Assembly (NCBI RefSeq): GCF_002742285.1
Contig: NZ_MDGM01000013.1
Location: forward strand, 62,001 to 126,000
Direction of reading: 5' to 3'
From: Paramylibacter kogurei
Lineage (GTDB): Bacteria; Pseudomonadota; Alphaproteobacteria; Rhodobacterales; Rhodobacteraceae
Length of the DNA stretch: 64,000 bases
A program made the translations under genes and the position numbers. The notes under the pieces were generated by a model. The model was not told where the DNA came from and did not search any database. It worked only from the letters and a program-made list of their open reading frames with translations. Positions 17,031-26,513 of the stretch are shown piece after piece. Every line of letters begins with the position of its first letter. Position 1 is the first letter of the stretch.

Positions 17031-19673
17031 ATGTCGCTTAATCCATCTCGTATCTGTGCCGTGTTGGGGCCAACCAACACCGGCAAAACGCATTATGCCA
17101 TCGAACGTATGTTGGCACATCGCACAGGAATCATCGGCCTACCATTACGATTACTGGCACGCGAAGTGTATGATCGCATTGTTGCGCTACGCGGCCCATC
17201 GGTTGTGGCGCTGGTTACAGGCGAAGAACGCATCGTGCCACCACGCGCCCAATTCTGGGTGTGTACGGTAGAGGCCATGCCCCAAGGCATGGGGGCGGAT
17301 TTTGTTGCCATTGATGAAATTCAATTGTGCGCCGATCCTGAACGTGGGCATGTGTTTACCGATCGTTTGTTAAATATGCGCGGGCATCATGAAACGTTGT
17401 TCATGGGCGCATCCACCATGCGCGGCCCGATTTCACAATTGGTACGCGGTGTGGAATTTATGCAGCGTGATCGTTTTTCCGAACTGAATTACGCAGGTTC
17501 TAAAAAAATAAGCCGTATGCCCGCAAGAAGCGCGATCGTGGGATTTTCCGTTGATAATGTTTACGCCATCGCCGAATTGTTGCGCCGCCAAAAGGGTGGT
17601 GCCGCAGTGGTGATGGGGGCGTTGTCGCCGCGCACGCGCAACGCACAGGTTGAAATGTATCAAAACGGTGATGTGGATTATCTGGTTGCCACAGATGCCA
17701 TTGGCATGGGGTTAAATCTGGATATCACCCATGTGGCATTTTCGGGATTGTCGAAATTTGACGGGCGAAAAATGCGCCGATTGATGCCAAATGAGCTATC
17801 TCAAATCGCCGGGCGAGCAGGGCGGTATCGCACATCTGGCACGTTTGGCGTGACGGGCGAAGCATCCCCATTGGAACCAGAGGTGGTGGAAGCCATCGAA
17901 AACCATCGCTTTACCCCGTTGAAAAAATTGCAATGGCGCAATTCAAAACTGTCCTTTGGGACAGTGGATGCCTTGATCAAATCATTGGAACAATCATCAA
18001 GCGATAACGTGTTGATCAAGGCACGCCCAGCCGAGGATCAGCGCACATTACAAGCGGTTTATAATGATGCTGAGGTCATGGCGCGCGCAAGCGATCCTGC
18101 ATCGGTGCAATTGTTATGGGATACCTGTCGCATCCCCGATTTTCGCGGTATTTCATTTACCGATCATACCAATATCGTCGAACGTATTTTCAATTTCTTG
18201 CACGAATTTGGGCAGGTATCAGAAGACTGGTTTGCCAATCAAATCGCCCATATCGACAAAATCGGCGGTGGCATTGATAGTTTATCCAAGCGATTGGCAT
18301 TTATCCGCACATGGACCTATGTTGCCCAAAGAAAGGGCTGGGTTGCCAATGAAAACTATTGGCGCGAGGAAACACGTGCAGTAGAAGACCGCCTATCAGA
18401 TGCGCTCCATAGTGCATTAACACAACGATTTGTCGATCGGCGCACATCGGTTTTGATGCGCCGCTTGAAACAGAAGGAGAGCCTTGTGGCCGAAGTAGAC
18501 AACAATGGTGGCGTAACCGTCGAAGGTGAATTTATTGGCCATCTGAATGGATTCAGATTCCAATTGGACAAAAGCGCATCGCCAGAAGAGGCGAAAACAT
18601 TGCGTGCGGCATCTGTTGCGGCACTTCAGCCTGAATTCAATCTGCGCTCGGATCGTATGTATAATGCACCCGACACCGAATTTGATTTCACCGAACAGGG
18701 TGGATTGATGTGGGGCGAACATGCGGTTGGCAAATTGGTGGCAGGCGCGGATGCCTTGTCCCCCATGGTCGAGGTTTTCGTTGACGAAGAGGCCGGCGTT
18801 GATGTTGCCAAAAAGGTTGAACGCCGTCTGGCACATTTCATTGAACGCAAAATCGCCGCTGCATTTGAATCATTGATCGCACTGCGCGATGATGAGGCGG
18901 TTGTTGGTCTTGCACGTGGTTTGGCGTTTCGCCTTGTCGAAAGTCTGGGCGTGATCCCACGTTCGGTGGTTGCCAAAGAGGTGAAAGAGCTGGATCAAGA
19001 CGGACGTGGTTTGTTGCGCAAACACGGTGTGCGTTTTGGCCAATACACGATTTTCCAACAGTTGATGTTGAAACCCGCGCCAACACGTTTGCGTTTGGTT
19101 TTGTGGTCTTTGCAAGAAGGTTTGGATGAATTCCCAGAGGCACCGCCCGCTGGTTTGGTCACAATCCCAGAGGTCAAAGGCGCACCAAAGGGTTATTACC
19201 CACGTGCAGGTTATCGTTTGGCGGGCACACGTGCGATCCGCATTGATATGTTGGAACGCCTTGCCGATTTGACCCGCGCCCAAGATGTGAAATCTGGGTT
19301 CGAGGCAAATGGTGATATGTTATCCATCACTGGCATGACCTTGGAGCAATTCGCCGATTTGATGCAAGGTCTTGGCTTTGCCGCGGAAAAAGGCGAGCGC
19401 GAAAAGGTGAAACCAGAGGCTGGCGAAGAAAAACCCGCAAAAGAGGGTGCAGAGGCCGAGGAAGAAACCACAGAAGTTTTCTATACCTTTAAATGGGTTC
19501 CAAAACAGCGTGCAGCACGCCCTGACAATCAGCAATCGCAAAAACCACGCAAGCCAAAAGGCAACGCGAAATCAACAGGCCCGAAAAAGCACAGCGCAAA
19601 ACCACCGCGCAAGGATAAACCCGTTGATCCGGATAATCCGTTTGCGGCCCTGATGGCGCTTAAAGGTAAATAG
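17031..19673 (+). CDS. SUV3-type DExH RNA helicase
   Basis: 880 residues. The N-terminal 450 residues resemble mitochondrial SUV3: Walker A GPTNTGKTHYA, LPLRLLAREVYDR, motif II FVAIDEIQLCAD, motif III GASTMRG, and motif VI QIAGRAGRY. SUV3 unwinds RNA for the degradosome; the bacterial homologue is common in alphaproteobacteria but poorly studied. The tail (from about residue 790) is charged, then rich in Lys, Pro and Gln, ending DPDNPFAALMALKGK, likely an RNA-binding extension. Operon with the S4 protein, 3 bases downstream. Confidence 0.92.
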   Translation: MSLNPSRICAVLGPTNTGKTHYAIERMLAHRTGIIGLPLRLLAREVYDRIVALRGPSVVALVTGEERIVPPRAQFWVCTVEAMPQGMGADFVAIDEIQLCADPERGHVFTDRLLNMRGHHETLFMGASTMRGPISQLVRGVEFMQRDRFSELNYAGSKKISRMPARSAIVGFSVDNVYAIAELLRRQKGGAAVVMGALSPRTRNAQVEMYQNGDVDYLVATDAIGMGLNLDITHVAFSGLSKFDGRKMRRLMPNELSQIAGRAGRYRTSGTFGVTGEASPLEPEVVEAIENHRFTPLKKLQWRNSKLSFGTVDALIKSLEQSSSDNVLIKARPAEDQRTLQAVYNDAEVMARASDPASVQLLWDTCRIPDFRGISFTDHTNIVERIFNFLHEFGQVSEDWFANQIAHIDKIGGGIDSLSKRLAFIRTWTYVAQRKGWVANENYWREETRAVEDRLSDALHSALTQRFVDRRTSVLMRRLKQKESLVAEVDNNGGVTVEGEFIGHLNGFRFQLDKSASPEEAKTLRAASVAALQPEFNLRSDRMYNAPDTEFDFTEQGGLMWGEHAVGKLVAGADALSPMVEVFVDEEAGVDVAKKVERRLAHFIERKIAAAFESLIALRDDEAVVGLARGLAFRLVESLGVIPRSVVAKEVKELDQDGRGLLRKHGVRFGQYTIFQQLMLKPAPTRLRLVLWSLQEGLDEFPEAPPAGLVTIPEVKGAPKGYYPRAGYRLAGTRAIRIDMLERLADLTRAQDVKSGFEANGDMLSITGMTLEQFADLMQGLGFAAEKGEREKVKPEAGEEKPAKEGAEAEEETTEVFYTFKWVPKQRAARPDNQQSQKPRKPKGNAKSTGPKKHSAKPPRKDKPVDPDNPFAALMALKGK

Positions 19674-19676
19674 CAT

Positions 19677-20060
19677 TTGGCAGATACGCCCGACACAGTT
19701 CGCATTGATAAATGGTTATGGTATGCACGGTTTTTCAAAACGCGTTCCATGTGTGCCAAATTGATTTCGGATGGGCGTATCACCTTAAACGATCAGAAAA
19801 TCAAAAAGCCTGCGACCACCGTTAATATCGGTGATCGCATTATGTTTCGCCAAGGTGAATGGCAGCGGATCGTTACGATTGTGGGGATCGGAACACGTCG
19901 TGGCCCTGCATCCGAAGCGCAGGAATTATACGAAGATTTATCCCCGCCAAAACCCAAGCGGGAAAATAATCCACAAAACCCGAAATTTGAAGGAAAAGGG
20001 CGCCCAACTGGGAAACAACGTCGCGCCTTGTCCTCTTTTTCACCAAAGAGCCTTGATTGA
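19677..20060 (+). CDS. S4-domain RNA-binding protein (Hsp15-like)
   Basis: 127 residues. The S4 RNA-binding fold is at residues 8-70 (VRIDKWLWYARFFKTRSMCA, LISDGRITLNDQKIKKPATT); the tail is basic. The family binds free 50S subunits that carry a stalled nascent chain (Hsp15/HslR). The start is a TTG at 19677, three bases after the helicase stop; no ATG fits, and the TTG gives the expected N-terminus (ADTPDTVRIDKW). Translational coupling to the helicase is likely. Confidence 0.88.
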   Translation: MADTPDTVRIDKWLWYARFFKTRSMCAKLISDGRITLNDQKIKKPATTVNIGDRIMFRQGEWQRIVTIVGIGTRRGPASEAQELYEDLSPPKPKRENNPQNPKFEGKGRPTGKQRRALSSFSPKSLD

Positions 20061-20110
20061 TTGCCATCATACCCATATTAGACCCGTGGTTAGTTCAGGA
20101 ATAAGATTCA

Positions 20111-20449
20111 ATGACATATATCGTCAATGATGCGTGCATCGCTTGTAAATACACCGACTGTGTCGAGGTTTGCCCCGTAGATTGTTTCTATGAGGGTGAA
20201 AATATGCTGGTGATTCATCCAGATGAATGTATCGACTGTGGTGTGTGCGAACCCGAATGCCCAGCGGATGCTATTCGCCCTGATACCGAGCCTGACACCG
20301 AAAAATGGGTCGAGTTTAACCGCAAGTATTCCGAAATCTGGCCTGTGATCATCACCAAGAAAGATCAACTGCCAGAGGCCGAAGAACGCGACGGCGAAGA
20401 GGGCAAATTGGAAAAGTATTTTTCCGAAAACCCAGGCGAAGGCGGCTGA
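20111..20449 (+). CDS. fdxA: Ferredoxin FdxA, 7Fe-8S type
   Basis: 112 residues, very close in pattern to Azotobacter ferredoxin I. Cluster cysteines: C9, C17 and C49-region for the 3Fe-4S centre ([17 protein letters not shown]) and [12 protein letters not shown] for the 4Fe-4S centre; the EVWP-like block appears as SEIWPVI. A soluble low-potential electron carrier. The order SUV3 helicase, S4, fdxA, carD is usual in Rhodobacterales. Confidence 0.95.
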   Translation: MTYIVNDACIACKYTDCVEVCPVDCFYEGENMLVIHPDECIDCGVCEPECPADAIRPDTEPDTEKWVEFNRKYSEIWPVIITKKDQLPEAEERDGEEGKLEKYFSENPGEGG

Positions 20450-20544
20450 TTCGCAAAAATCCGCGCATTTGCGAAATTGATCGCGGCGAATTTTACCAAA
20501 ATCCCATATTTCATTGGGAAAACGGGATCGTTTAATGTTGAATG

Positions 20545-20571
20545 AGCAGCGCTGGAAGGTGCTGCTTTTTT
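20545..20571 (+). terminator. Terminator of fdxA
   Basis: Stem AGCAGC / GCTGCT, extended inward by one C-G and one G-T pair, followed by TTTTTT. It lies about 95 bp after the fdxA stop and separates fdxA from carD. Confidence 0.7.
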
Positions 20572-20725
20572 GTGGTATACTGTGCGGGATGAATAAGGAG
20601 TGCTCGCATCGTTATTGCGCAGTTGCGCAGGCAATTTAACCCCAAATTTGAACTGTTGTAATGGTAATTCTTACCACCAAGAAGTTTTGGTTTGGGCGCG
20701 GGCAAGAGAGAAGGAACAGTCATCT

Positions 20726-21241
20726 ATGGCCAAGAAAAAAGTCGGTAATTTTCGTATGAACGATTACGTGGTTTATCCTGCACATGGTGTGGGCAAAATC
20801 GTGTTGATCGAAGAACAAGAAGTCGCTGGGATCATTATGGAATTATTCGTAATTTCATTTGAAAAAGACAAAATGACATTACGCGTTCCCACGGCCAAGG
20901 CCGATTCTGTTGGCATGCGTAACCTTGCCAGCGCGGATGAAATTACCAAAGCAATGACCACGCTCAAGGGCCGCGCACGTGTCAAACGCGCGATGTGGTC
21001 GCGCCGTGCACAAGAATACGAACAAAAAATCAATTCGGGTGATTTGATTGCGATTGCCGAAGTTGTGCGTGATTTGCACCGCAATGACGAACAGCGCGAA
21101 CAATCCTATTCCGAGCGTCAGTTGTACGAAGCAGCGTTAGAGCGGCTTATCCGTGAAGTTGCGGCTGTGGATGGTACAGACGAAGCAATGGCCACAGAAA
21201 AAGTGTTGGGTGTTTTGGCATCACGTGCCGTTGCCGCCTAA
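20726..21241 (+). CDS. carD: CarD-family RNA polymerase-binding regulator
   Basis: 171 residues. CarD/CdnL-type factors bind the RNAP beta subunit and stabilise open complexes, notably at rRNA promoters. The N-terminal Tudor-like domain contains MNDYVVYPAHGVGKIVLIEE and a helical DNA-contacting C-terminal domain holds ARVKRAMWSRRAQEYEQKIN. The ATG at 20726 with AAGGAA upstream fixes the start (the frame is open further upstream). Monocistronic with a terminator at 21264. Confidence 0.93.
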   Translation: MAKKKVGNFRMNDYVVYPAHGVGKIVLIEEQEVAGIIMELFVISFEKDKMTLRVPTAKADSVGMRNLASADEITKAMTTLKGRARVKRAMWSRRAQEYEQKINSGDLIAIAEVVRDLHRNDEQREQSYSERQLYEAALERLIREVAAVDGTDEAMATEKVLGVLASRAVAA

Positions 21242-21263
21242 TCACATTGTGAAAATTTGATTG

Positions 21264-21291
21264 AAAGCCGTGCCCATCGGGTGCGGCTTTT
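21264..21291 (+). terminator. Terminator of carD
   Basis: A 12-bp stem (AAAGCCGTGCCC / GGGTGCGGCTTT, two wobbles) with a 3-base loop, ending in TTTT. It overlaps the last bases of the convergent cobS gene. Confidence 0.8.
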
Positions 21292-22057
21292 ATGTGAGCA
21301 ATATAATCGCAACGATTGCGGCAATCATGCCAATCTGTTGGCTAGCTCCTAAAACATCACCCGTTTGTCCACCCAATTTGCGCAATGCCATGATGAACAA
21401 TGGCAGGGTTGCAAGAATTACGAACACCAGTATCGGCAGACCAAGCCATCCAAATATTGCGATAGCGAGTGCTACACAAAGCGTTGTTGCGATTGCAACG
21501 CTCAATCGTGATGGCACACCTGCACGCGCCGCCATCCCCGATGTGCGCGCATTGGGCAAGCTATACATTGCCAAAACCATCGGCAGGCGCGAAATAGCAC
21601 AAATGCCGATCATGATTAAAATAAAGCGCTCGCTTCCAATTTCCAAAAGCCCAAGCCATGTCAGCATGACAGCAAAGACCAAGGCCAAAGTGCCATAGGC
21701 GCCGATGCGGCTGTCTTTCATGATTTCAAGGCGCTTTTTAGCATCCATCGCCCCCCAAAAACCATCGGCACAATCGGCAAGCCCGTCTTCATGCAACCCA
21801 CCGGTCATCATGGCCAAGGCCGCCAATGCGAAAAGCTCTGGCATGCCAGATGGTAATCCGATTGCGCCAAGGCAAAACGCGACCAATCCTGCCACCAATC
21901 CCAACAGTGTACCAACCAATGGAAACGCCCACGCAGCATCCGCCCCCCGTTGCCCCGCGCGTTCATGATTTACAGGAACGGGCAGGCGTGTCAGCAAGCT
22001 TGCCGCCGCCCATATATCGTGGGTTTCAATGTGAAACTCGCCGTGATGGTCGTTCAT
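21290..22057 (-). CDS. cobS: Adenosylcobinamide-GDP ribazoletransferase
   Basis: 255 residues, polytopic inner-membrane enzyme that joins adenosylcobinamide-GDP and alpha-ribazole to form cobalamin (phosphate). Signature GGLHEDGLADCADGFWGA (Asp-rich, metal-binding) is intact, and LLTRLPVP and AAWAFPLVGTLLG are typical. The ATG at 22057 has AAGG at good spacing; a GTG 9 bases upstream does not. Divergent from cobT, which makes the alpha-ribazole precursor. Confidence 0.95.
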   Translation of the reverse strand: MNDHHGEFHIETHDIWAAASLLTRLPVPVNHERAGQRGADAAWAFPLVGTLLGLVAGLVAFCLGAIGLPSGMPELFALAALAMMTGGLHEDGLADCADGFWGAMDAKKRLEIMKDSRIGAYGTLALVFAVMLTWLGLLEIGSERFILIMIGICAISRLPMVLAMYSLPNARTSGMAARAGVPSRLSVAIATTLCVALAIAIFGWLGLPILVFVILATLPLFIMALRKLGGQTGDVLGASQQIGMIAAIVAIILLT

Positions 22058-22144
22058 CGCATCCACCTTTTCGCAATTGGGATTACATCGTTGGCTGATA
22101 CCCGTTATTGAGGTGTAAATTCAACACGCAAACAGGGTAAAAAT

Positions 22145-23155
22145 ATGACTGCTGCCTTTTCGTCGATTTCAGAATTCAAATCCGTATTGGCAAATGCGCC
22201 AAGCTTTAACGAACAGGCATTCAATGATGCAACACAACGAAACGGTCAATTAACAAAACCACCAGCTGCGTTGGGGCGATTAGAAGATATCGCAATTTGG
22301 TATGCGTCTTGGCGTGGTGATGCGACCCCAAAAATTGAACATCCACAGGTGATTATTTTTGCTGGCAATCATGGTGTAACCGCACGTGGCGTGTCCGCGT
22401 TTCCTGCGGATGTGACTGCGCAAATGGTTATGAATTTTCAACATGGTGGTGCCGCGATCAATCAACTGGCCAATACATTTGGGGCAAAGTTGGATGTGCA
22501 TGCGCTTGATCTTGATAACCCAACGCAAGATTTCACCAAAGGCCCCGCGATGAGCACGGATGAATGTTTGGCAGCGTTGCAAACCGGATGGGATGCGGTT
22601 GATCCTGAAACTGATTTGTTGGTCACGGGTGAAATGGGCATTGGGAACACTACATCCGCAGCCGCAATTGCATGTGCATTGTTTGGCGGTGCGCCTGAAA
22701 CGTGGGTGGGCAAGGGAACAGGTGTTGATGAAGCAGGTCTTGCATTGAAATCACAAGTCGTAGGCGAAGCATTGTTGGTAAACCCTGATCGCGATCCACT
22801 GACGGTTCTTGGTGCGTTGGGTGGGCGCGAATTGGTGGCGATGGCGGGTGCGATTGCCCATGCACGTGTATTGTCGATCCCTGTGATACTGGATGGTTTT
22901 ATTTGCACGGCGGCGGCTGCATGTTTGGAACGTGCGGTTGCAGGGGCGTTGGATCATTGTGTGGCGGGGCATCAATCCGATGAACAGGCGCATATAAAAC
23001 TGTTGACCGCTTTGAACAAAAAGCCCTTATTGGCGTTGGATATGCGCCTTGGCGAAGGATCGGGCGCAGCGCTTGCAATTGGTATCGTAAAAGCAGCGGT
23101 TGCCTGTCATTCGGGCATGGCAACATTTGCACAAGCAGGCGTTTCAGAAGGATAG
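22145..23155 (+). CDS. cobT: Nicotinate-nucleotide--dimethylbenzimidazole phosphoribosyltransferase
   Basis: 336 residues. Makes alpha-ribazole-5'-phosphate, the lower-ligand nucleotide of cobalamin. Family marks: [15 protein letters not shown], the [20 protein letters not shown] block, [14 protein letters not shown] and the C-terminal [14 protein letters not shown] with the catalytic Glu. Divergently transcribed from cobS; no cobalamin riboswitch fits in the 87-bp gap. Confidence 0.96.
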   Translation: MTAAFSSISEFKSVLANAPSFNEQAFNDATQRNGQLTKPPAALGRLEDIAIWYASWRGDATPKIEHPQVIIFAGNHGVTARGVSAFPADVTAQMVMNFQHGGAAINQLANTFGAKLDVHALDLDNPTQDFTKGPAMSTDECLAALQTGWDAVDPETDLLVTGEMGIGNTTSAAAIACALFGGAPETWVGKGTGVDEAGLALKSQVVGEALLVNPDRDPLTVLGALGGRELVAMAGAIAHARVLSIPVILDGFICTAAAACLERAVAGALDHCVAGHQSDEQAHIKLLTALNKKPLLALDMRLGEGSGAALAIGIVKAAVACHSGMATFAQAGVSEG

Positions 23156-23159
23156 CAAA

Positions 23160-24242
23160 ATGACCAAAGATGCAGAAAACAAACCCAAACGCCCTGTAAA
23201 AAACCTTGCGGCGGGTAAATATCAACCAAGCCCAAATCGTTACGATAACATGCCATATCGCCACTGTGGCAAATCGGGGCTAAAGCTGCCTGCGATATCG
23301 CTTGGGCTTTGGCATAACTTTGGCCATGATTTTCCGCATCAAAACAAGCGTGATATTTGCACCACGGCGTTTGATCTGGGCATTACGCATTTCGATTTGG
23401 CCAATAACTATGGCCCACCTGCAGGCAGCGCCGAAGAAGCCTTTGGTGAAATTCTGAAAACCGATTTTGACGGGTATCGCGATGAATTACTGATTTCATC
23501 AAAGGCGGGATATGACATGTGGCCAGGGCCATATGGCGAATGGGGGAGCCGAAAATATCTGATCGCATCTTGTGATCAATCGTTGAAACGTATGGGGCTT
23601 GATTACGTTGATATTTTCTATTCCCACCGATTTGATCCCAATACTCCGCTAGAAGAAACCATGGGGGCGCTGGATCATATCGTGCGTTCAGGGCGTGCGC
23701 TATACGCTGGGATTTCCTCTTATAATTCGCAACGTACACGCGAAGCGGCCGCAATCCTGAAGGATCTGGGAACGCCATGCGTTATTCATCAGCCATCGTA
23801 CAATATGTTGAACCGCTGGGTCGAAACCGATGGGTTAAAGGATACATTGGGTGAGCTTGGCATTGGTTCAATCGCCTTTACCCCGCTGGCACAGGGGATG
23901 TTAACCAACAAATATTTGGGTGGGAAAATCACCGAAGGCCGCGCAGTTCAGGGCAAATCGTTGCTTGATGGTTTCTTGTCTGACAAAGCAATCGCAAAAA
24001 TTCGCCAGTTGAATGAAATTGCCGAAAATCGTGGCCAAACATTGGCCCAAATGGCAATCGCTTGGGTGCTGCGCGAAGGTAAGATTACCTCTGCATTGAT
24101 CGGTGCTTCAAAACCATCACAAGTTATCGATTGTGTCGGTGCGATTGATAATTTGGAATTCAGTGCTGATGAGCTTGCACAAATTGATGAAATTGCAACG
24201 GATCAAGATATCAATCTTTGGGCACAATCTTCGCAAGGGTAG
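23160..24242 (+). CDS. Aldo/keto reductase, YghZ/Kv-beta type
   Basis: 360 residues. NADPH-dependent aldo/keto reductase of the group that includes E. coli YghZ (L-glyceraldehyde-3-phosphate reductase). Catalytic tetrad visible: Asp and Tyr in HFDLANNYGPP, Lys in ISSKAGYDMWPGPYG, His in DIFYSHRFDPNTP. The WPGPYGEWGSRKYL loop is characteristic of this subgroup. It follows cobT by 4 bases, so is co-transcribed with it. A link with cobalamin is not obvious. No clear terminator before tRNA-Cys. Confidence 0.92.
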   Translation: MTKDAENKPKRPVKNLAAGKYQPSPNRYDNMPYRHCGKSGLKLPAISLGLWHNFGHDFPHQNKRDICTTAFDLGITHFDLANNYGPPAGSAEEAFGEILKTDFDGYRDELLISSKAGYDMWPGPYGEWGSRKYLIASCDQSLKRMGLDYVDIFYSHRFDPNTPLEETMGALDHIVRSGRALYAGISSYNSQRTREAAAILKDLGTPCVIHQPSYNMLNRWVETDGLKDTLGELGIGSIAFTPLAQGMLTNKYLGGKITEGRAVQGKSLLDGFLSDKAIAKIRQLNEIAENRGQTLAQMAIAWVLREGKITSALIGASKPSQVIDCVGAIDNLEFSADELAQIDEIATDQDINLWAQSSQG

Positions 24243-24319
24243 CGTTCAAAGAATGGTAAGAGACCAAATCTAATCAAAAACCTTGTGAGCGTCTAAAAAC
24301 AAATTTTAAGTGTTTTCAT

Positions 24320-24393
24320 TGGAGGCGAGTACCGGAATCGAACCGGTGTACACGGATTTGCAATCCGCTGCGTCACCACTCCGCCAACTCGCC
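24320..24393 (-). tRNA. tRNA-Cys (GCA)
   Basis: 74 nt on the minus strand with a complete cloverleaf: 7-bp acceptor GGCGAGT / ACTCGCC, anticodon loop TTGCAAA (anticodon GCA), T loop GGTTCGATTCC, discriminator T and an encoded CCA end. A promoter lies just upstream at 24413-24441. Confidence 0.97.
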
Positions 24394-24412
24394 GCCGTAA
24401 TGGTGTTTCGTG

Positions 24413-24441
24413 GCTATAGCAATGCCAGACAGGGCGTGCAA
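24413..24441 (-). promoter_or_regulatory. Putative tRNA-Cys promoter
   Basis: Read on the minus strand: TTGCAC, a 17-bp spacer and TATAGC, ending 19 bases before the first tRNA base. The position and spacing fit a sigma-70-type stable-RNA promoter. Confidence 0.6.
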
Positions 24442-24445
24442 GATG

Positions 24446-25015
24446 TTAAAGTATCCAAGAAAACAATATCGTGGGTAAAATTTGAATTGTGGCCACAATT
24501 GCGATCACAGAACGAGAAAATATTGATTTAAAACGACGCCAAAGAATGACAAGTAGAACGACGCATAATCCATATTCTAACATTTCGATTGTTCCGCCAA
24601 AGTGATCTTTGTCCCAATAACTAAACGGGCTGTGAAAAACCCAATCGGTGAGTGGCCAAAAATGTTGGCGTGCATCATCATGATGAAGTGGAAAATCAAA
24701 ACACAGATGTAAAAAACCACCGCCACCCAATGCCCAAAGCCAGTGTTTTTTTAAATAGATGCCGATTGCGATGATAAGTGCCCAGACAAAAAAAGAATTA
24801 TCCACGGCAAAAATGGATTGCCATTGTTGGGAAAAATATTGTTCGCGAAATATGTGACTGAACGAATTTTGGTCTATAAATCTGCTCCATGCAACCAAAG
24901 CATAGAGAGAAAAATCAGGTAAAAAGCCACCTGCGATTGCCCCCAAGGTAACTTTCGGTTTATCTGGCCGAGCAAACACGGCGGCGGCCAGAATTAAATG
25001 TGCGGGCGTATTCAT
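24446..25015 (-). CDS. Small membrane protein next to cobQ, YdjM/DUF457-like
   Basis: 189 residues with four or five hydrophobic segments. The conserved starts HLILAAAVF, GGFLPDFSLY and LHLCFDFPLHHDDARQHFWP resemble the His/Asp motifs of the YdjM (DUF457) predicted membrane metal-dependent hydrolases. Rhodobacterales homologues sit beside cobQ and are sometimes mislabelled CobQ. The ATG at 25015 has AAAGGA 8 bases upstream; the ATG at 25024 does not. Divergent from cobQ with 36 bp between starts. Function unknown. Confidence 0.75.
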   Translation of the reverse strand: MNTPAHLILAAAVFARPDKPKVTLGAIAGGFLPDFSLYALVAWSRFIDQNSFSHIFREQYFSQQWQSIFAVDNSFFVWALIIAIGIYLKKHWLWALGGGGFLHLCFDFPLHHDDARQHFWPLTDWVFHSPFSYWDKDHFGGTIEMLEYGLCVVLLVILWRRFKSIFSRSVIAIVATIQILPTILFSWIL

Positions 25016-25051
25016 GTTTTGCATCCTTTGTATGCTTTTTAGGGGCGCGAA

Positions 25052-26500
25052 ATGGCAAAGTCCATTATGATCCAGGGCGCTGGTTCAAACGTTGGAAAAT
25101 CAATGGTGGTTGCTGGCTTGTGTCGTGCGTATTCCAAGCGTGGATTAAACGTTGCGCCGTTTAAACCCCAAAATATGTCAAATAATGCGGCCGTAACCAG
25201 TGATGGTGGCGAAATCGGGCGGGCACAGGCATTACAGGCGATGGCTTGTGGCCTTGACGCCCATACGGATATGAATCCTGTTTTGTTAAAGCCTGAAACC
25301 GACATCGGTGCGCAAGTGATCGTACAGGGTCAGCGTCTTACAACGGCAAAGGCGCGTGAATACGGTGCGTTGAAACAAACATTGATGCCGCGTGTTTTAG
25401 AAAGCTTTGAACGTTTAAAAGCGAAAACCGATATTGTGATTGTTGAGGGTGCAGGAAGCCCTGCAGAAATCAATTTGCGTGCGGGTGACATTGCAAATAT
25501 GGGTTTTGCCAGCGCGGCGCATGTGCCGGTTGTTTTGCTCGGCGATATTGATCGTGGTGGTGTGATCGCGCAAATGGTGGGCACACATGCAATTTTGCCC
25601 AAGGATGACTTAGCCTTGATTAAAGGTTTCGCAATCAACAAATTTCGTGGTGATACTTCATTGTTTGACGCAGGGCTGAACGAGATCGTTGCCCGCACAG
25701 GCTGGCAATCGCTGGGTGTTTTACCGTGGTTTGGCGAGGCGCATAAATTACCAGCAGAAGATGCGAGCGATATTTCCAACACCACTGGGCAGGGTGCGTT
25801 TAAAATCGCTGTGCCACAGCTTTCTCGGATTGCAAATTTTGATGATTTGGATCCGTTGTCCGCTGAGCCCGATGTCGTTGTTGAAATTATCCCTGCGGGT
25901 CGTCCGCTTCCAAATGATGCGGATCTTATTTTGATCCCTGGAAGCAAATCAACGATTGGTGATTTGCAATTTTTCCGCGATCAAGGTTGGGATATTGATC
26001 TGTCTGCACATATTCGCTGTGGTGGGCGCGTATTAGGCATTTGTGGCGGTTATCAAATGTTGGGGCGTGAAATTATCGACGATTTGGGGATCGAGGGTAA
26101 CGCAGGGCGCTATGCCGGTCTGGGGCATTTGGATATCACAACACATATGAAACCAGAGAAAAAGCTTTCACGTGTGATCGGGGCGGATTTGCAAACGGGT
26201 GCTTCGTTTGATGGGTATGAAATTCATATCGGTGATACCGACGGCAGTGATTGCAAAAATGCGTGGTTGCAAGTTGACGGAAATCGTGTGGGAGCAAGCA
26301 ATGCCAATGGGCGCGTGCAAGGCTGTTACATTCACGGGTTATTTAACAGTGATGCGTTTCGCGCAGCGTATTTATCCCGTTTGGGCGTGGCGCAATCTGG
26401 GTTGAACTATGGCGCGGATGTTGATGCAACACTGGATCGTCTAGCCGCACATGTCGAACATCATTTGGACCTTGATGCGATAGCGGCGATTGCCGAATAG
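25052..26500 (+). CDS. cobQ: Cobyric acid synthase
   Basis: 482 residues. Amidates four carboxylates of adenosylcobyrinic diamide using glutamine and ATP. The N-terminal BioD-like domain has the P-loop [11 protein letters not shown] and [13 protein letters not shown]; the C-terminal class-I GATase domain carries the nucleophile in [10 protein letters not shown] (Cys near 332) and the His in [13 protein letters not shown]. Full length. AGGGG before the ATG. Isolated from the corrin-ring genes, which must be elsewhere. Confidence 0.97.
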   Translation: MAKSIMIQGAGSNVGKSMVVAGLCRAYSKRGLNVAPFKPQNMSNNAAVTSDGGEIGRAQALQAMACGLDAHTDMNPVLLKPETDIGAQVIVQGQRLTTAKAREYGALKQTLMPRVLESFERLKAKTDIVIVEGAGSPAEINLRAGDIANMGFASAAHVPVVLLGDIDRGGVIAQMVGTHAILPKDDLALIKGFAINKFRGDTSLFDAGLNEIVARTGWQSLGVLPWFGEAHKLPAEDASDISNTTGQGAFKIAVPQLSRIANFDDLDPLSAEPDVVVEIIPAGRPLPNDADLILIPGSKSTIGDLQFFRDQGWDIDLSAHIRCGGRVLGICGGYQMLGREIIDDLGIEGNAGRYAGLGHLDITTHMKPEKKLSRVIGADLQTGASFDGYEIHIGDTDGSDCKNAWLQVDGNRVGASNANGRVQGCYIHGLFNSDAFRAAYLSRLGVAQSGLNYGADVDATLDRLAAHVEHHLDLDAIAAIAE

Positions 26501-26513
26501 CCAGACCGTCGGA

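Noticed and set aside
22067..22144. Possible cobalamin riboswitch between cobS and cobT
   Set aside because: The gap of under 90 bp is too short for a B12 riboswitch, and no B12-box motif is visible.
24310..24531. Plus-strand ORF of 73 codons over the tRNA-Cys gene
   Set aside because: It is the antisense of the tRNA; the GIEPVYTDLQSAASPLRQLA-like translation is a well-known false protein from tRNA genes.
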